In this document: positions 35,566-44,340 of the stretch, one piece after another
How the letters are laid out: each line of letters starts with the position of its first letter
Numbering within the stretch: position 1 is the first letter of the stretch
Assembly: GCF_036346595.1 (NCBI RefSeq)
Contig: NZ_CP107834.1
Span: 496,001 to 560,000 of the forward strand
DNA: 64,000 bases
Direction of reading: 5' to 3'
Source of the DNA: Streptomyces sp. NBC_00525
Lineage (GTDB): Bacteria > Actinomycetota > Actinomycetes > Streptomycetales > Streptomycetaceae
Translations under genes and position numbers: made by a program
The notes under the pieces: model-generated
Told to the model about the DNA's origin: nothing
The model's database searches: none
The model's input: the letters and a program-made list of their open reading frames with translations, nothing else

Positions 35566-36396
35566 ATGCAGAAGCGAAGCATCGCGGACAACGCCCCCGG
35601 TGGGCGGCGAGACCCCTGGCTGCGCCGCTACCACTCCACCGACGCCCTCGCGGAACTGATCTGCTTCCCGCACGCGGGCGGCGCGGCGGGCTACTGGCGC
35701 CGGCTGTCCGCCGCCGTGCAGCCCTTCGCCGATCTGCGCGCCGTCCAGTATCCGGGCCGGCAGGACCGTTACCGCGAACCGGCCGTCCGCGACCTGCACC
35801 GGCTCGCCGATCTGATCGCCGCCCGGCTGGCCGCCGGGCCGCCCCCGGCCGGGCCGCGCGTCCTGGTCGGGCACAGCATGGGTGCCTCGGTCGCCCACGA
35901 GGTGGCGCTGCGGCTGTCCCGGCTGCCCGGCCAGGGGCCCGCCGGGCTCGTCGTGTCGGGGCGGCGGGCGCCCTCGCGGCTGGGGGCCGGGAAGCGGCCG
36001 GAGACCGACGAGGCGCTGGTCGCGCGCGTCCGGGCGCTGGGCGGCACCGACCCGGCGGTGCTGGCCGACCCCGAGCTGCTCGAAGTGATCCTGCCCGCGC
36101 TGCGCGCCGACTACGACGCCGTCGCGGCGTATGTGCCGGGCGGCGGGCTGCTGGCCTGCCCGGTGGTCGCCCTCACCGGGGACTGCGACGCGGAGGCGCC
36201 CGCCGAGGACGTGGCTCCGTGGCGCGAGGCGACACGGGGGTCCTTCGCGCTCCGGGTCCTGGCCGGCGGGCACTTCTTCCTCGACGACCATGTGCCGGCC
36301 GTCGCGGAGACGGTCCTCGCGCTGTGCGGCGTCGTCCCGGCGGGCGGCGGCGGGGCGGGCGGCGCGGCCGTCACGGGCGGCGCGGAAAGGATCTGA
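35566..36396 (+). CDS. Type II thioesterase (alpha/beta hydrolase)
   Basis: 276-aa hydrolase of the kind that edits misprimed or stalled carrier proteins in PKS and NRPS lines. Start of fold LAELICFPHAGGAAGYWRRLS, nucleophile elbow GHSMGASVAHEVALRL, catalytic His in LAGGHFFLDDH; the FPHAGG oxyanion motif is intact. No PKS or NRPS gene lies in the window, so its partner must be elsewhere; the DHB cassette 4.5 kb downstream is one candidate pathway. The 3' end overlaps the convergent phosphatase gene by 26 bp. Confidence 0.92.
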   Translation: MQKRSIADNAPGGRRDPWLRRYHSTDALAELICFPHAGGAAGYWRRLSAAVQPFADLRAVQYPGRQDRYREPAVRDLHRLADLIAARLAAGPPPAGPRVLVGHSMGASVAHEVALRLSRLPGQGPAGLVVSGRRAPSRLGAGKRPETDEALVARVRALGGTDPAVLADPELLEVILPALRADYDAVAAYVPGGGLLACPVVALTGDCDAEAPAEDVAPWREATRGSFALRVLAGGHFFLDDHVPAVAETVLALCGVVPAGGGGAGGAAVTGGAERI

Positions 36397-38941
36397 ACGG
36401 GCGGACCGGCTCGCGTCCGGCCGCGCCCTCCGCCGCGGTCCAGCGGGCCGCGAGCAGCAGGGCGATGTCGTCGGGCCGGTCCGCGGCCTGCCGGGCCCTG
36501 CCGATGACGTGGTCGGCGGTGTCGGCGAGGGAGTCGGCGGCGCCGGGGGTGGCGAGCGTGGCGCGCAGCCGCTCGACGCCGACGTCGATGTCGGTGCCGG
36601 CCCGCTCGACGAGGCCGTCGGTGTAGAGGGCGAGCGCGGCGCCCGGTTCCAGGTGGAGTTCGGTGACGGGGTAGGCGGCCTCCGCGTCGATGCCGAGGAC
36701 GATGCCGCCGGGCAGCTCCATGACCTCGGCGGTGCCGTCCGGGCGGCGCAGGACGGGCTGGGGGTGCCCGGCGCGCACGGCGTGCGTCCGGCCGGTGGCG
36801 GGGTCCGTCACGATGTAGCAGCAGCTGGCGAACTGGCCGGTGTCGAGGTCGATGAGGAGCCGGTTGGTGCCGCTCATGACCTCCTGCGGATCGTGGCCGC
36901 TGAGCGCGAAGGCCCGTACGGCGCTGCGGAGCTGGCCCATGGTCGCGGCGGCGGCGACGCCGTGGCCCTGCACGTCCCCGATGACCAGGGCGAGCCGGCC
37001 GCCGGTCTCGATCACGTCGTACCAGTCGCCGCCGACGTCCATGCCCTTGGTGCCGGCGAGGTAGCGGCCCTGGGTGTCGATGCCGCGCACGGCGGGCAGG
37101 CCGTGCGGCAGGAGGGCGTCCTGGAGGCCGCGGGCGAGGGCGGCCTCGGTGTCGTAGCGCTGGGCCCGCTGGAGGGCCTGGGCGATGAGTCCGGCCAGTG
37201 CGGTGAGGACCGTACGCTCCTCCGGGCTGAAGCCGCGCGGCTGGTCGAAGCCGAGGATGCAGGAGCCGACGAGCCGGCCGGAGGCGATCAGCGGCAGGAA
37301 GGCGCGGGCGCCGACGTCGGCGTCCATGGGGATGCCGGGGTAGGCGGCGGCCAGGCGCTGCATGGACTCGAAGAAGATGGGCCGGCCGGTGGTGAGCGTC
37401 TCCACGCCCGGAATGCGGACGCCCAGGCCGACGGCGTCGAACTGGTCGAGGAAGCCCTGCGGAAAGCCGGTCTCCCACTCCAGGTAGAGATGGCCTTCCT
37501 TGAGCAGGTAGATCGCCAGTTGCCGGCCGCCGAAGGCGGGCAGCAGCTCCTCGGTCACCACGCGGGAGACCTGCCGGGCCGTGACGGCCTCGGTGAGCGC
37601 GATGGCGAGGGCGACCGGGCGGTAGAGGGCGGCGGACCGGTCGGCCGGGGAGCCGAGCCCCAGACCGGGCGCGACGACGGAGTCCGGGGTGTAGGCGGGC
37701 TCGTCGGTGGTGGTGAGGACGGCGGTCAGCCCGTCGTGGCCCGGGTACAGGGAGACGGTCAGCCAGGGGTGGTCCGCGCGCCGGGCGAGGAAGTGGACCG
37801 GGCTGTCGGAGATCATCGCGGCCCGGTAGTGGTCCTCGTAGGCCGGGTTGGCGAGCCAGGGCAGCGCCTCCCAGAACACCTGCCCGACCAGGTCCGCGCG
37901 GGCCCGGCCTAGCATCTCCTCGGCGAGCGGGTTGACGTAGGTGATCCGGCCGAAGCGGTCGAGCGAGAAGATGCCGCGCGGCAGCCGGTCGGCGGCCTCG
38001 GCGACGACCGGGCCGATGCCCAGGTCCACCAGGAAGCCGGTGAGGTGTCCGCCGGGCCCGGCGCCGTCGTCCCGGCGCCCGGAGACCTCCAGCAGGTGGG
38101 AGCGCCCGTCCGGGCCGCGCAGCCGCATGCGGCGTACGACGGGGCCCTCGGTGCCCGCCGCCTGCCGGGCCAGCGCCCAGAGGCCGTAGACGTCCTCCGG
38201 GGCGAGCCGGGCGGCGAGGGCGTCGACGGTGCCGGGGAAGGGGCCGCTGCCGGTGCCGAGGATGGCGTCGAGCGCGTCGTCCGTCTCGACGGCGCCGGTC
38301 GCCAGGTTCCAGTCGAAGCGGCCTGTGCGGACCGGGGGCGCGGTGCCGGCGGGCAGCTGTACGGGCAGCGGCTCGTCGTCCCACTCGGGCCGTACCCCCT
38401 CCCCGGCCAGGGCCGCCAGCTCGGTGCCGAGGCCGAGGGCGATGTGCTGGAGCCGGCGCCGCTCGGCGGCGGGCACCGGTTCCTCGTCGGCCGCGGCGCG
38501 CAGGACGACCAGGACACCGGCCGGTTCGTGGCCGCGCAGCACCGGTACGTACAGGGAGCCGAAGGGGAACGGCAGGCCCGCCATGAGCTGGGGGAAGCGC
38601 CGCATGGCGTCCTCGGCGTCGGCGAGGTAGACGGGGCTGCCGGTGCGGAACGCCTCGGCGACCGGGAAGGGGCGGTTCACATGCATCCGCCACCAGGGGC
38701 GGAACAGGGGGCCGGGGAGCCCGCCGAGGACGGCCAGCCGGAGCAGGCCGGGGGTGCGCGAGGGCAGATAGACCCCGCCGGCCACGCCGCCCGCGGTCTC
38801 GATGGCGTTCACGACGGACTGGGCGAGCACCAGGGACAGGGCGTCCGGCGCGGCGTCCGGCGCCCTGCCGTCCTCCTGTCTGCGGGGCGGGCCGTCGCTC
38901 GGACCGAACGGCACCCGCCCGGCCGCGCGGTGCCAGGTCAC
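36371..38941 (-). CDS. GAF-PAS-GAF-SpoIIE phosphatase
   Basis: About 856-aa cytosolic PP2C-type phosphatase. N-terminal GAF-like region (SVVNAIETAGGVAGGVYLPSRTPG ... FGSLYVPVLRGHEPAGVLVVLR), PAS domain(s) (SLDRFGRITYVNPLAEEMLGRARADLVGQ), a second GAF (ALTEAVTARQVSRVVTEELLPAF ... RAFLPLIASGRLVGSCILGFDQPRGF) and a SpoIIE domain (LAGTKGMDVGGDWYDVIETGGRLALVIGDVQGHG; LYTDGLVERAGTDIDVG). Unlike the protein at 31106-33898 it has no membrane helices and no C-terminal ATPase. Start uncertain: the GTG at 38941 has GGGAG 12 nt upstream; the frame extends to 38965. Confidence 0.9.
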   Translation of the reverse strand: MTWHRAAGRVPFGPSDGPPRRQEDGRAPDAAPDALSLVLAQSVVNAIETAGGVAGGVYLPSRTPGLLRLAVLGGLPGPLFRPWWRMHVNRPFPVAEAFRTGSPVYLADAEDAMRRFPQLMAGLPFPFGSLYVPVLRGHEPAGVLVVLRAAADEEPVPAAERRRLQHIALGLGTELAALAGEGVRPEWDDEPLPVQLPAGTAPPVRTGRFDWNLATGAVETDDALDAILGTGSGPFPGTVDALAARLAPEDVYGLWALARQAAGTEGPVVRRMRLRGPDGRSHLLEVSGRRDDGAGPGGHLTGFLVDLGIGPVVAEAADRLPRGIFSLDRFGRITYVNPLAEEMLGRARADLVGQVFWEALPWLANPAYEDHYRAAMISDSPVHFLARRADHPWLTVSLYPGHDGLTAVLTTTDEPAYTPDSVVAPGLGLGSPADRSAALYRPVALAIALTEAVTARQVSRVVTEELLPAFGGRQLAIYLLKEGHLYLEWETGFPQGFLDQFDAVGLGVRIPGVETLTTGRPIFFESMQRLAAAYPGIPMDADVGARAFLPLIASGRLVGSCILGFDQPRGFSPEERTVLTALAGLIAQALQRAQRYDTEAALARGLQDALLPHGLPAVRGIDTQGRYLAGTKGMDVGGDWYDVIETGGRLALVIGDVQGHGVAAAATMGQLRSAVRAFALSGHDPQEVMSGTNRLLIDLDTGQFASCCYIVTDPATGRTHAVRAGHPQPVLRRPDGTAEVMELPGGIVLGIDAEAAYPVTELHLEPGAALALYTDGLVERAGTDIDVGVERLRATLATPGAADSLADTADHVIGRARQAADRPDDIALLLAARWTAAEGAAGREPVRPFRSFPRRP

Positions 38942-39023
38942 ACAGCCAGCATGCTCCCGGCCCACGTGTTCGGCACGTCGGCCGGGAGCGGGCGTCCCGC
39001 GGCCTGCGGGGGCGCGAAGGGAA

Positions 39024-39056
39024 TGTGCGCAGGGGTGTGCGCAGGGGTGTGCGCGG
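39024..39056. repeat. Short tandem repeat, 12-bp unit
   Basis: Unit TGTGCGCAGGGG, 2.75 copies, between the phosphatase and antitoxin-like genes. No role evident. Confidence 0.6.
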
Positions 39057-39061
39057 ACACG

Positions 39062-39099
39062 GAAGCGGGGGACGCCACCGCTGTGGCGTCCCCCGCTTC
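39062..39099 (-). terminator. Hairpin terminator after the antitoxin-like gene
   Basis: Perfect 17-bp stem (39062-39078 with 39083-39099) and a 4-nt loop, 20 bp beyond the stop of the gene at 39119-39307. Confidence 0.85.
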
Positions 39100-39118
39100 T
39101 CAGGGTGTGTCCATGCCC

Positions 39119-39307
39119 CTACCGGCCCTCGTCGGGCGGCCGGCGGTCACCGATCCGGTCGTTGAGCTTCTGCTGGGCCGAGTCGACCTGGCTGCCGTAC
39201 TTGCCGCCGGTCCTCTTGTCGACGAAGTCGCCGCCCTTCTCGACTCCCTGCCGGGCCTGGTCCGGATGGCCCTTGATCATGCTCTTGAGCTTGTCGAGCA
39301 TGCTCAT
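39119..39307 (-). CDS. MT0933-like antitoxin-like small protein
   Basis: 62-aa charged helical protein: MSMLDKLKSMIKGHPDQARQ, then GVEKGGDFVDKRTGGKYGSQVDSAQQKLNDRIG. This pattern (short amphipathic start, then D-K-T-GGKY) matches the MT0933/Rv0909-type antitoxin family of actinobacteria. No toxin-like gene is adjacent. A strong AGGAGG lies 7 nt before the ATG and a strong terminator follows, so it is a monocistronic, well-expressed small gene. Many actinobacterial members are orphans and may not be antitoxins. Confidence 0.82.
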   Translation of the reverse strand: MSMLDKLKSMIKGHPDQARQGVEKGGDFVDKRTGGKYGSQVDSAQQKLNDRIGDRRPPDEGR

Positions 39308-39388
39308 GAGATACCTCCTGGAGACGCTGACCCTTCCAGCATCCCCGTCCGGTCCGGCCGTCGCATCACGGGACGGAGGCCGCCCGGA

Positions 39389-40276
39389 TCAGTAGGCGCC
39401 GAACACGTTGTCCATCGAGCCGTACACGGCGGCGGCGTAGTTGCACGCGGCGGTGATGTTGGCGACCGGGTCGTAGATGTCGGTCGACGTGCCGGGGACG
39501 TGGTAGGCGTCGAAGGTGGGCTGGATCACCTGGAGCAGGCCCTTGGAGGGGGTGCCGGCGGCGGCGTTGGAGTCCCAGTTGTTGATGGCGTACGGGTTGC
39601 CCGAGGACTCGCGCATGATGTTGCGGTAGATGCCGTCGTAGCTGCCGGGGATGCCGTGCTCGGCCATGACGGCGAGGGATTCCTTGATCCAGCCGTCGAG
39701 GTCGTCGGTGTACGTGACGGAGGCCGGGGCCGCGGCCGGCGCGGCGGTCTTCTCGGCGACGGGGACGGGGACGACGGTCCGCTCGGAGCGGTCGGCGCGG
39801 TCGGCGCTCTCGGTCCGGACGGTGGTGCCGGCGTCGCCGTCGGTGGCCTCCGCCTTGGATTCGCTCTTCTCGGCGGCCTGGGGGGCGGCCTTCGGGGCGG
39901 CGGCGGCCGCGGCGCCGATGGTGAGCTTCAGCCCGGGGTGAATGAGGTCGGGGTTGCTGCCGACAACGCTGCGGTTGTCCTTGTACAGCCGCTCCCAGCC
40001 GCCGCTGAGGGAATGCCCCTGAGCGATCTTGTAAAGCGAATCGCCGGCGACCACGGAATAGGTCGTGGGCGCGGCCTTGCGGACGGCAATTTCCTTGCCG
40101 GCGACGGAAGTCGGGGCGGCGGCCTTTTCGGCGACGACGGTCTTGGCGGGGGCGGCGGAGGCCGAACCGGCGGAGATCAGGGGGAGCGCGAGAACGGCTC
40201 CGCCCGCGCTGACGGCGATGAAACCGCGGGTCAGGGACGCGGACTTGGCACGACGGTGCTTACCCGTGAAGGGCAT
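39389..40276 (-). CDS. Secreted LysM-SLT peptidoglycan hydrolase (Swl type)
   Basis: 295-aa secreted cell-wall hydrolase. Signal peptide to about residue 42 (SAGSASA), a LysM domain (TYSVVAGDSLYKIAQGHSLSGGWERLYKDNRSVVG ... GLKLTIG), an Ala/Lys/Glu linker, and a soluble-lytic-transglycosylase-like domain (YDGIYRNIMRESSGNPYAINNWDSNAAAGTPSKGLLQVIQPTFDAY) with the catalytic Glu in MRESSGNP. It cleaves the glycan chain and belongs to the Swl/Rpf set used in spore germination and growth. The ATG at 40276 has GAGAGG upstream and follows a ydaO riboswitch, as for rpfA and swl genes in S. coelicolor. Confidence 0.94.
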   Translation of the reverse strand: MPFTGKHRRAKSASLTRGFIAVSAGGAVLALPLISAGSASAAPAKTVVAEKAAAPTSVAGKEIAVRKAAPTTYSVVAGDSLYKIAQGHSLSGGWERLYKDNRSVVGSNPDLIHPGLKLTIGAAAAAAPKAAPQAAEKSESKAEATDGDAGTTVRTESADRADRSERTVVPVPVAEKTAAPAAAPASVTYTDDLDGWIKESLAVMAEHGIPGSYDGIYRNIMRESSGNPYAINNWDSNAAAGTPSKGLLQVIQPTFDAYHVPGTSTDIYDPVANITAACNYAAAVYGSMDNVFGAY

Positions 40277-40293
40277 GACGAATTCCTCTCCGT

Positions 40294-40453
40294 CGCCTGC
40301 GAGGTGAGCTGTCGGGTTCGGGCTGGAGATGCCCGGTCGCACATGGCGACTTCACCCCTAGCCGCTCCGGATTCCGGACCGGCGGCAAACCTGGGTCCCC
40401 CGCTCCTGCCGTACGTGAGTGGTCGGGTGCCCGGACGGCGGCAGGATTCGGCG
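40294..40453 (-). ncRNA. ydaO/yuaA riboswitch (c-di-AMP)
   Basis: On the minus strand the 5' leader of the SLT/LysM gene holds the conserved ydaO blocks in order: CGCCGAATCCTGCC (40453-40440), GAGCGGGGGACCCA, GGGGTGAAGTCG, and CGACAGCTCACCTCGCAGG near 40310, 18 nt before the start codon. ydaO elements bind cyclic di-AMP and switch expression off in Streptomyces cell-wall lytic genes. A possible promoter is TTGTTC (40500-40505) with TACGGT (40476-40481), 18-bp spacing. Confidence 0.9.
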
Positions 40454-40823
40454 TTCCATCCGGATTGATGACGGGACCGTAAGCGAGAAACGAGGGCCGG
40501 AACAAGCCCGGAATTACTGATCACAATTGTTTCGCAAGATCAATCAAAGGAAATGCTCATGATCGGCCGCACAGGGGGAACTCAAAATTCTTTGGTACGT
40601 CTGGGAACCGGGACATCGGATCGTGCGTCAGAAAGAGAGGACGTGACGTCGACCACTGCGCCCGATAGGCGCAATTTAGTCCGTTTTGGCATCTTTAGGG
40701 GCCATCAAATCCCCCCTCATCGGTCACCGTTCACCTTCTACTCATACGGGTGCGATCGGGGCACCGTGCGGCGCGCTCCCCCATGAGACCGGCCATTGAG
40801 GCCCTCTCCCCCTCCGGTCGATA

Positions 40824-40842
40824 TATGGTTAGGCTTACCTAA
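40824..40842 (+). promoter_or_regulatory. Iron box (DmdR1/IdeR operator)
   Basis: TATGGTTAGGCTTACCTAA matches 16 of 19 positions of the actinobacterial iron box TTAGGTTAGGCTAACCTAA. It lies 39 bp before the dhbA start, where iron-loaded DmdR1 would block transcription. The rest of the 605-bp gap upstream (40454-40823) holds only the riboswitch promoter; I see no gene in it. Confidence 0.85.
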
Positions 40843-40881
40843 GTCTGACTCCCCCTCACCGGTAAATGGAGACCCCAGGCC

Positions 40882-41718
40882 ATGGCGCCGCATTCCACCC
40901 CCGCTGCCCCTCGTCCCGTCCCCGCCGGCGAACGGGAACTCGCCGGCCGGCTGGCCCTCGTCACGGGAGCCGGGCGCGGCATAGGCGAGGCGGTCGTACG
41001 CGCCCTCGTCGCGCGCGGCTGCCGGGTCCTGGCGACCGACGCGGACCCGGAGGGCATCGGCGCCCTGGCCGGGGAGCACGACGGCCTCGTCGTCGCGCGG
41101 ACGCTGGACGTCACGGACGCGGCGGCCGTCGAAACCGTCGTCGCCGAGGCGGAGGAGTCCCTGGGCGCCCTGGACATCGCGGTCAACGTCGCCGGGATAC
41201 TGCGGTGTTCGCCCGTCACCGAGCTGACCGACGAGGACTGGGCGGCCACCTTCGCCGTCAACACCGACGGGGTCTTCCACGTCTCGCGGTCCGTCGCGCG
41301 CCGGATGGCCGGGCGCGGCGCGGGCAGCATCGTCACGGTCGCCTCCAACGCCGCCGGCATCCCCCGGACGACGATGGCCGCGTACGCCGCGTCCAAGGCG
41401 GCCGCCGTCATGTTCACCAAGTGCCTCGGGCTGGAGCTGGCACCCCTGGGCATCCGGTGCAACACCGTCTCGCCCGGCTCCACCCTCACCGACATGCAGC
41501 GCGCCATGTGGCCGGCCGGCGAGGACCGGGACGACGGGCCCGCCGCGCGGCGGGTGATCGCCGGGGACCTCGCGAGCTTCCGCACGGGCATCCCGCTCGG
41601 CCGGATCGCCGAACCGGCCGACGTCGCGGAGGCGGTCGCCTTCCTGGTGTCCGACCGGGCCCGGCACATCACCCTGCACGACCTGTACGTCGACGGCGGC
41701 GCCACCCTGCGCGCCTGA
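40882..41718 (+). CDS. dhbA: 2,3-dihydro-2,3-dihydroxybenzoate dehydrogenase
   Basis: 278-aa short-chain dehydrogenase of the EntA/DhbA type that makes 2,3-dihydroxybenzoate with NAD+. NAD motif [16 protein letters not shown], catalytic Ser in [17 protein letters not shown] (YxxxK), and the [13 protein letters not shown] segment typical of EntA. An iron box precedes the gene, and dhbE and dhbB follow at 84 and 31 bp, so the three form an iron-repressed operon. Upstream AUGGAGACC gives GGAG at a rather long spacing. Confidence 0.93.
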   Translation: MAPHSTPAAPRPVPAGERELAGRLALVTGAGRGIGEAVVRALVARGCRVLATDADPEGIGALAGEHDGLVVARTLDVTDAAAVETVVAEAEESLGALDIAVNVAGILRCSPVTELTDEDWAATFAVNTDGVFHVSRSVARRMAGRGAGSIVTVASNAAGIPRTTMAAYAASKAAAVMFTKCLGLELAPLGIRCNTVSPGSTLTDMQRAMWPAGEDRDDGPAARRVIAGDLASFRTGIPLGRIAEPADVAEAVAFLVSDRARHITLHDLYVDGGATLRA

Positions 41719-41802
41719 CCCGGCCCGTCCGTCCCCCGCGCGGCGCCCGCCGGGACCGCCGCGCCGCATCCGTACGTTCCTCAACGCCGTGGGAGCCGCT
41801 CC

Positions 41803-43488
41803 ATGAGCACCGCACCGTCCGAAGACGCCCCGACCTGGCCCGCCGAGTTCGCCGCCCGCTACCGGGCCGCCGGGCACTGGCGCGGCGAGACGTTCACCGG
41901 CATGCTGCGCGAGCGGGCCGAAGCGCACGGCGACCGCGTCGCGATCGTCGATCCGGCGCCCGAGCGGCGCGCCTGGACCTATCGCGAGCTGGACGAGCGG
42001 GCGGCCCGGCTGGCGGCCGGATTCCGGGCGCGCGGGATAGCCAAGGGCGACCGGGTGGTCGTCCAGCTGCCGAACATCGCCGAGTTCGCCGAGGTCGTCT
42101 TCGCCCTCTTCCGCATCGGCGCGCTGCCGGTCTACGCGCTGCCCGCCCACCGCGAGACGGAGATCGGCTACTTCTGCTCCTTCGCCGAGGCCGTCGCCTA
42201 TGTGATCCCGGACCGGCACGCCGGATTCGACCACCGCGCCCTGGCCACCGCCGTGCGGGCGCAGGCGCCCACCCTCCGGCACGTGTTCGTGGTCGGCGAG
42301 CCGGGCGAGCACACCGCCCTGTCCGAGGTGCCGTGCGAGGCGGCGGCCGAACCGGAGGACGGGCCCGAGCCGCACGACCTGGCCTTCCTCCAGCTGTCCG
42401 GCGGCACCACCGGGGTGCCCAAGCTCATCCCCCGTACGCACGACGACTACATCTACTCGCTGCGCGGCTCCAACGAGATCTGCGGCGTCGACGCGGACAC
42501 CCGCTATCTCGTGGTGCTGCCCGCCGCGCACAACTTCCCGATGAGTTCGCCCGGTTGGCTCGGCACCCTGTACGCCGGCGGCACCGTCGTCCTGTGCCCG
42601 CGCCCGGACCCGGCCACCGCCTTCCCGCTCATCGAGCGGGAGCGCGTCACCCTGACGGGCATGGTGCCGCCGCTGGCGCTGGTGTGGACCGACGCGGCGG
42701 CCTCGGCGGCCTGGGACCTGTCCAGCCTGGAACTGGTCCTGGTCGGCGGAGCGAAGTACAGCGAGACCGCGGCCCGCCGGCTGGAGCCCGCGCTGGGCTG
42801 CCGGCTCATGCAGGTGTTCGGCATGGCCGAAGGGCTCGTCAACTACACGCGGCTGGACGACGACCACGAGACCGTCGTCACCACCCAGGGCCGGCCGATC
42901 TCCGAGGACGACGAGATCCGGATCGTGGACGACGCCGGACGGGAGGTCCCCGAGGGGCACTTCGGGCAGCTGCTGACGCGCGGCCCGTACACCATCCGCG
43001 GCTACTGGCGCGCCCCGGAGCACAACCGGACGGCGTTCACCGAGGACGGCTTCTACCGTACGGGCGACATCGTGCGCCGCACCCCGAGCGGACATCTGGT
43101 GGTCGAGGGGCGGGCGAAGGACCAGATCAACCGGGGCGGCGAGAAGGTCGCGCCGGAGGAGGTCGAGAACATCATCCTGGCCCATCCGGCCGTGCACGAC
43201 GTGTCGGTGGTCGGGGTGGCCGACCCTTATCTGGGTGAGCGCACGCTGGCGTACGTGATCCTGCGTGAGGGCGCCGGACCGCTCGGGGCGCTCGCGGTGA
43301 AGCGGCATGTGCGCGAGCGCGGAGTCGCCGCGTACAAGGTTCCCGATCTGGTCGAGTTCGTCGACGCCTTCCCGCAGACGGGCATCGGCAAGGTCAGCAA
43401 GAAGGGCCTGCGCACCGAGGCCGGTCCGCCGGTCCCGGTCGCCCCGCCGGCTTCCGGCACCCCGTCAGCATCCGTCGAGCAGCACTGA
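41803..43488 (+). CDS. dhbE: 2,3-dihydroxybenzoate-AMP ligase
   Basis: 561-aa standalone adenylation enzyme of the EntE/DhbE group. It activates an aryl acid as the AMP ester and loads it on an aryl carrier protein. A3-type motif [20 protein letters not shown]5 [16 protein letters not shown]7 YRTGDIVR, A8 [21 protein letters not shown]10 lysine in [16 protein letters not shown] rather than salicylate specificity is inferred from the adjacent dhbA and dhbB. The C-terminal 20 residues are low-complexity. GGGAG precedes the ATG. Confidence 0.94.
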   Translation: MSTAPSEDAPTWPAEFAARYRAAGHWRGETFTGMLRERAEAHGDRVAIVDPAPERRAWTYRELDERAARLAAGFRARGIAKGDRVVVQLPNIAEFAEVVFALFRIGALPVYALPAHRETEIGYFCSFAEAVAYVIPDRHAGFDHRALATAVRAQAPTLRHVFVVGEPGEHTALSEVPCEAAAEPEDGPEPHDLAFLQLSGGTTGVPKLIPRTHDDYIYSLRGSNEICGVDADTRYLVVLPAAHNFPMSSPGWLGTLYAGGTVVLCPRPDPATAFPLIERERVTLTGMVPPLALVWTDAAASAAWDLSSLELVLVGGAKYSETAARRLEPALGCRLMQVFGMAEGLVNYTRLDDDHETVVTTQGRPISEDDEIRIVDDAGREVPEGHFGQLLTRGPYTIRGYWRAPEHNRTAFTEDGFYRTGDIVRRTPSGHLVVEGRAKDQINRGGEKVAPEEVENIILAHPAVHDVSVVGVADPYLGERTLAYVILREGAGPLGALAVKRHVRERGVAAYKVPDLVEFVDAFPQTGIGKVSKKGLRTEAGPPVPVAPPASGTPSASVEQH

Positions 43489-43519
43489 ATCCGCCGCGCC
43501 CGGCACCGAAAGGTTCTCC

Positions 43520-44152
43520 ATGGCCCTGCCCGCCATCGCCCCCTATCCCCTGCCCGGCCCGGACGAGCTCCCGGCGAACCGGGTCGACTGGACCGTGGAC
43601 CCGGCGCGCGCCGTCCTGCTCGTCCACGACCTGCAGAACCACTTCCTGCGCGCCTACCGGCCCGGCGAGCAGCCGCTGACCGGCATGCTCGCCAACACCG
43701 CCCGGATCGGCGCGGCCGCGCGCCGCGCCGGAATCCCCGTGGTGCACTCCGCGCAGCGCGGCGGCCAGAGCGCCGAGGAGCGCGGCCTCCAGCTGGACTT
43801 CTGGGGGCCGGGGGTCGCCGACGATCCGGAGGCGCTGGCGGCGCCGGACGAGGTGGCGCCCCGGCCGGGCGACACGGTGCTCACCAAGTGGAAGTACAGC
43901 GCGTTCGTCCGTACCGAGCTGGAGTCCCTCATCCGCGACGCCGGACGCGACCAGCTGGTGATCACCGGCGTGTACGCACACATCGGGGTGCTGATGAGCG
44001 CCGCCGACGCGTGGATGCGCGACATCCGGGCGTTCGTGGTGGCCGACGCCGTCGCGGACTTCTCCCGCGAGGACCACGACATGGCGCTGCGCTGGGCGGC
44101 GGGCCGCTGCGCGGTCGTGACCACCACGGACTGGCTGCTCAAGGACATCTGA
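43520..44152 (+). CDS. dhbB: Isochorismatase without aryl carrier domain
   Basis: 210-aa isochorismatase. Catalytic Asp in LLVHDLQNHFL, Lys in LTKWKYSAF, and GVYAHIGVLMSAADAWM, where true isochorismatases have Gly instead of the hydrolase Cys. It converts isochorismate to 2,3-dihydro-2,3-dihydroxybenzoate for dhbA. EntB and DhbB are about 285-310 aa because they carry a C-terminal aryl carrier protein; this protein ends after the hydrolase (WLLKDI), so the carrier is missing. GAAAGG precedes the ATG. Followed by a U-rich terminator. Confidence 0.92.
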   Translation: MALPAIAPYPLPGPDELPANRVDWTVDPARAVLLVHDLQNHFLRAYRPGEQPLTGMLANTARIGAAARRAGIPVVHSAQRGGQSAEERGLQLDFWGPGVADDPEALAAPDEVAPRPGDTVLTKWKYSAFVRTELESLIRDAGRDQLVITGVYAHIGVLMSAADAWMRDIRAFVVADAVADFSREDHDMALRWAAGRCAVVTTTDWLLKDI

Positions 44153-44214
44153 GCCGGCCGCCCGGCGCCTTCCCGAGGAATCCCCGCTCTCCCCGGGGGA
44201 ATCCCCCGCTCACA

Positions 44215-44252
44215 GAAAATCCCCGGTCCGAAATTGCGGGCCGGGGATTTTC
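44215..44252 (+). terminator. Terminator after the dhb operon
   Basis: 12-bp perfect stem GAAAATCCCCGG/CCGGGGATTTTC with a 14-nt loop and a T-run in the right arm, 62 bp after the dhbB stop. One of the few hairpins here with a T-tract. Confidence 0.82.
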
Positions 44253-44269
44253 GCGAGTATATTGAATGG

Positions 44270-44308
44270 TTCTGTGCGTCCACAGAAAAGGCCCCTCACC
44301 GGGGGCCT
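44270..44308 (+). promoter_or_regulatory. Two hairpins in the helicase leader
   Basis: Hairpin A: TTCTGTG-CGTC-CACAGAA (44270-44287). Hairpin B: AGGCCCC/GGGGCCT (44289-44295 with 44302-44308). They stand back to back 33 bp before the helicase start codon and after the dhb terminator. The arrangement could be an attenuator or an RNA-stability element; no regulator is known from sequence. Confidence 0.45.
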
Positions 44309-44340
44309 ACAAGAATCACCATAGCCGTCAGGGAGCTATT

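Noticed and set aside
40454..40823. Small open frames between the riboswitch and the iron box as genes
   Set aside because: They have no recognisable ribosome binding site, no family similarity, and lie across control regions.
44153..44340. Rifamycin-associated element upstream of the HelD/HelR-like helicase
   Set aside because: The expected long GGGGCTTG-type palindrome is absent. The inverted repeats present are of other sequence and look like RNA hairpins.
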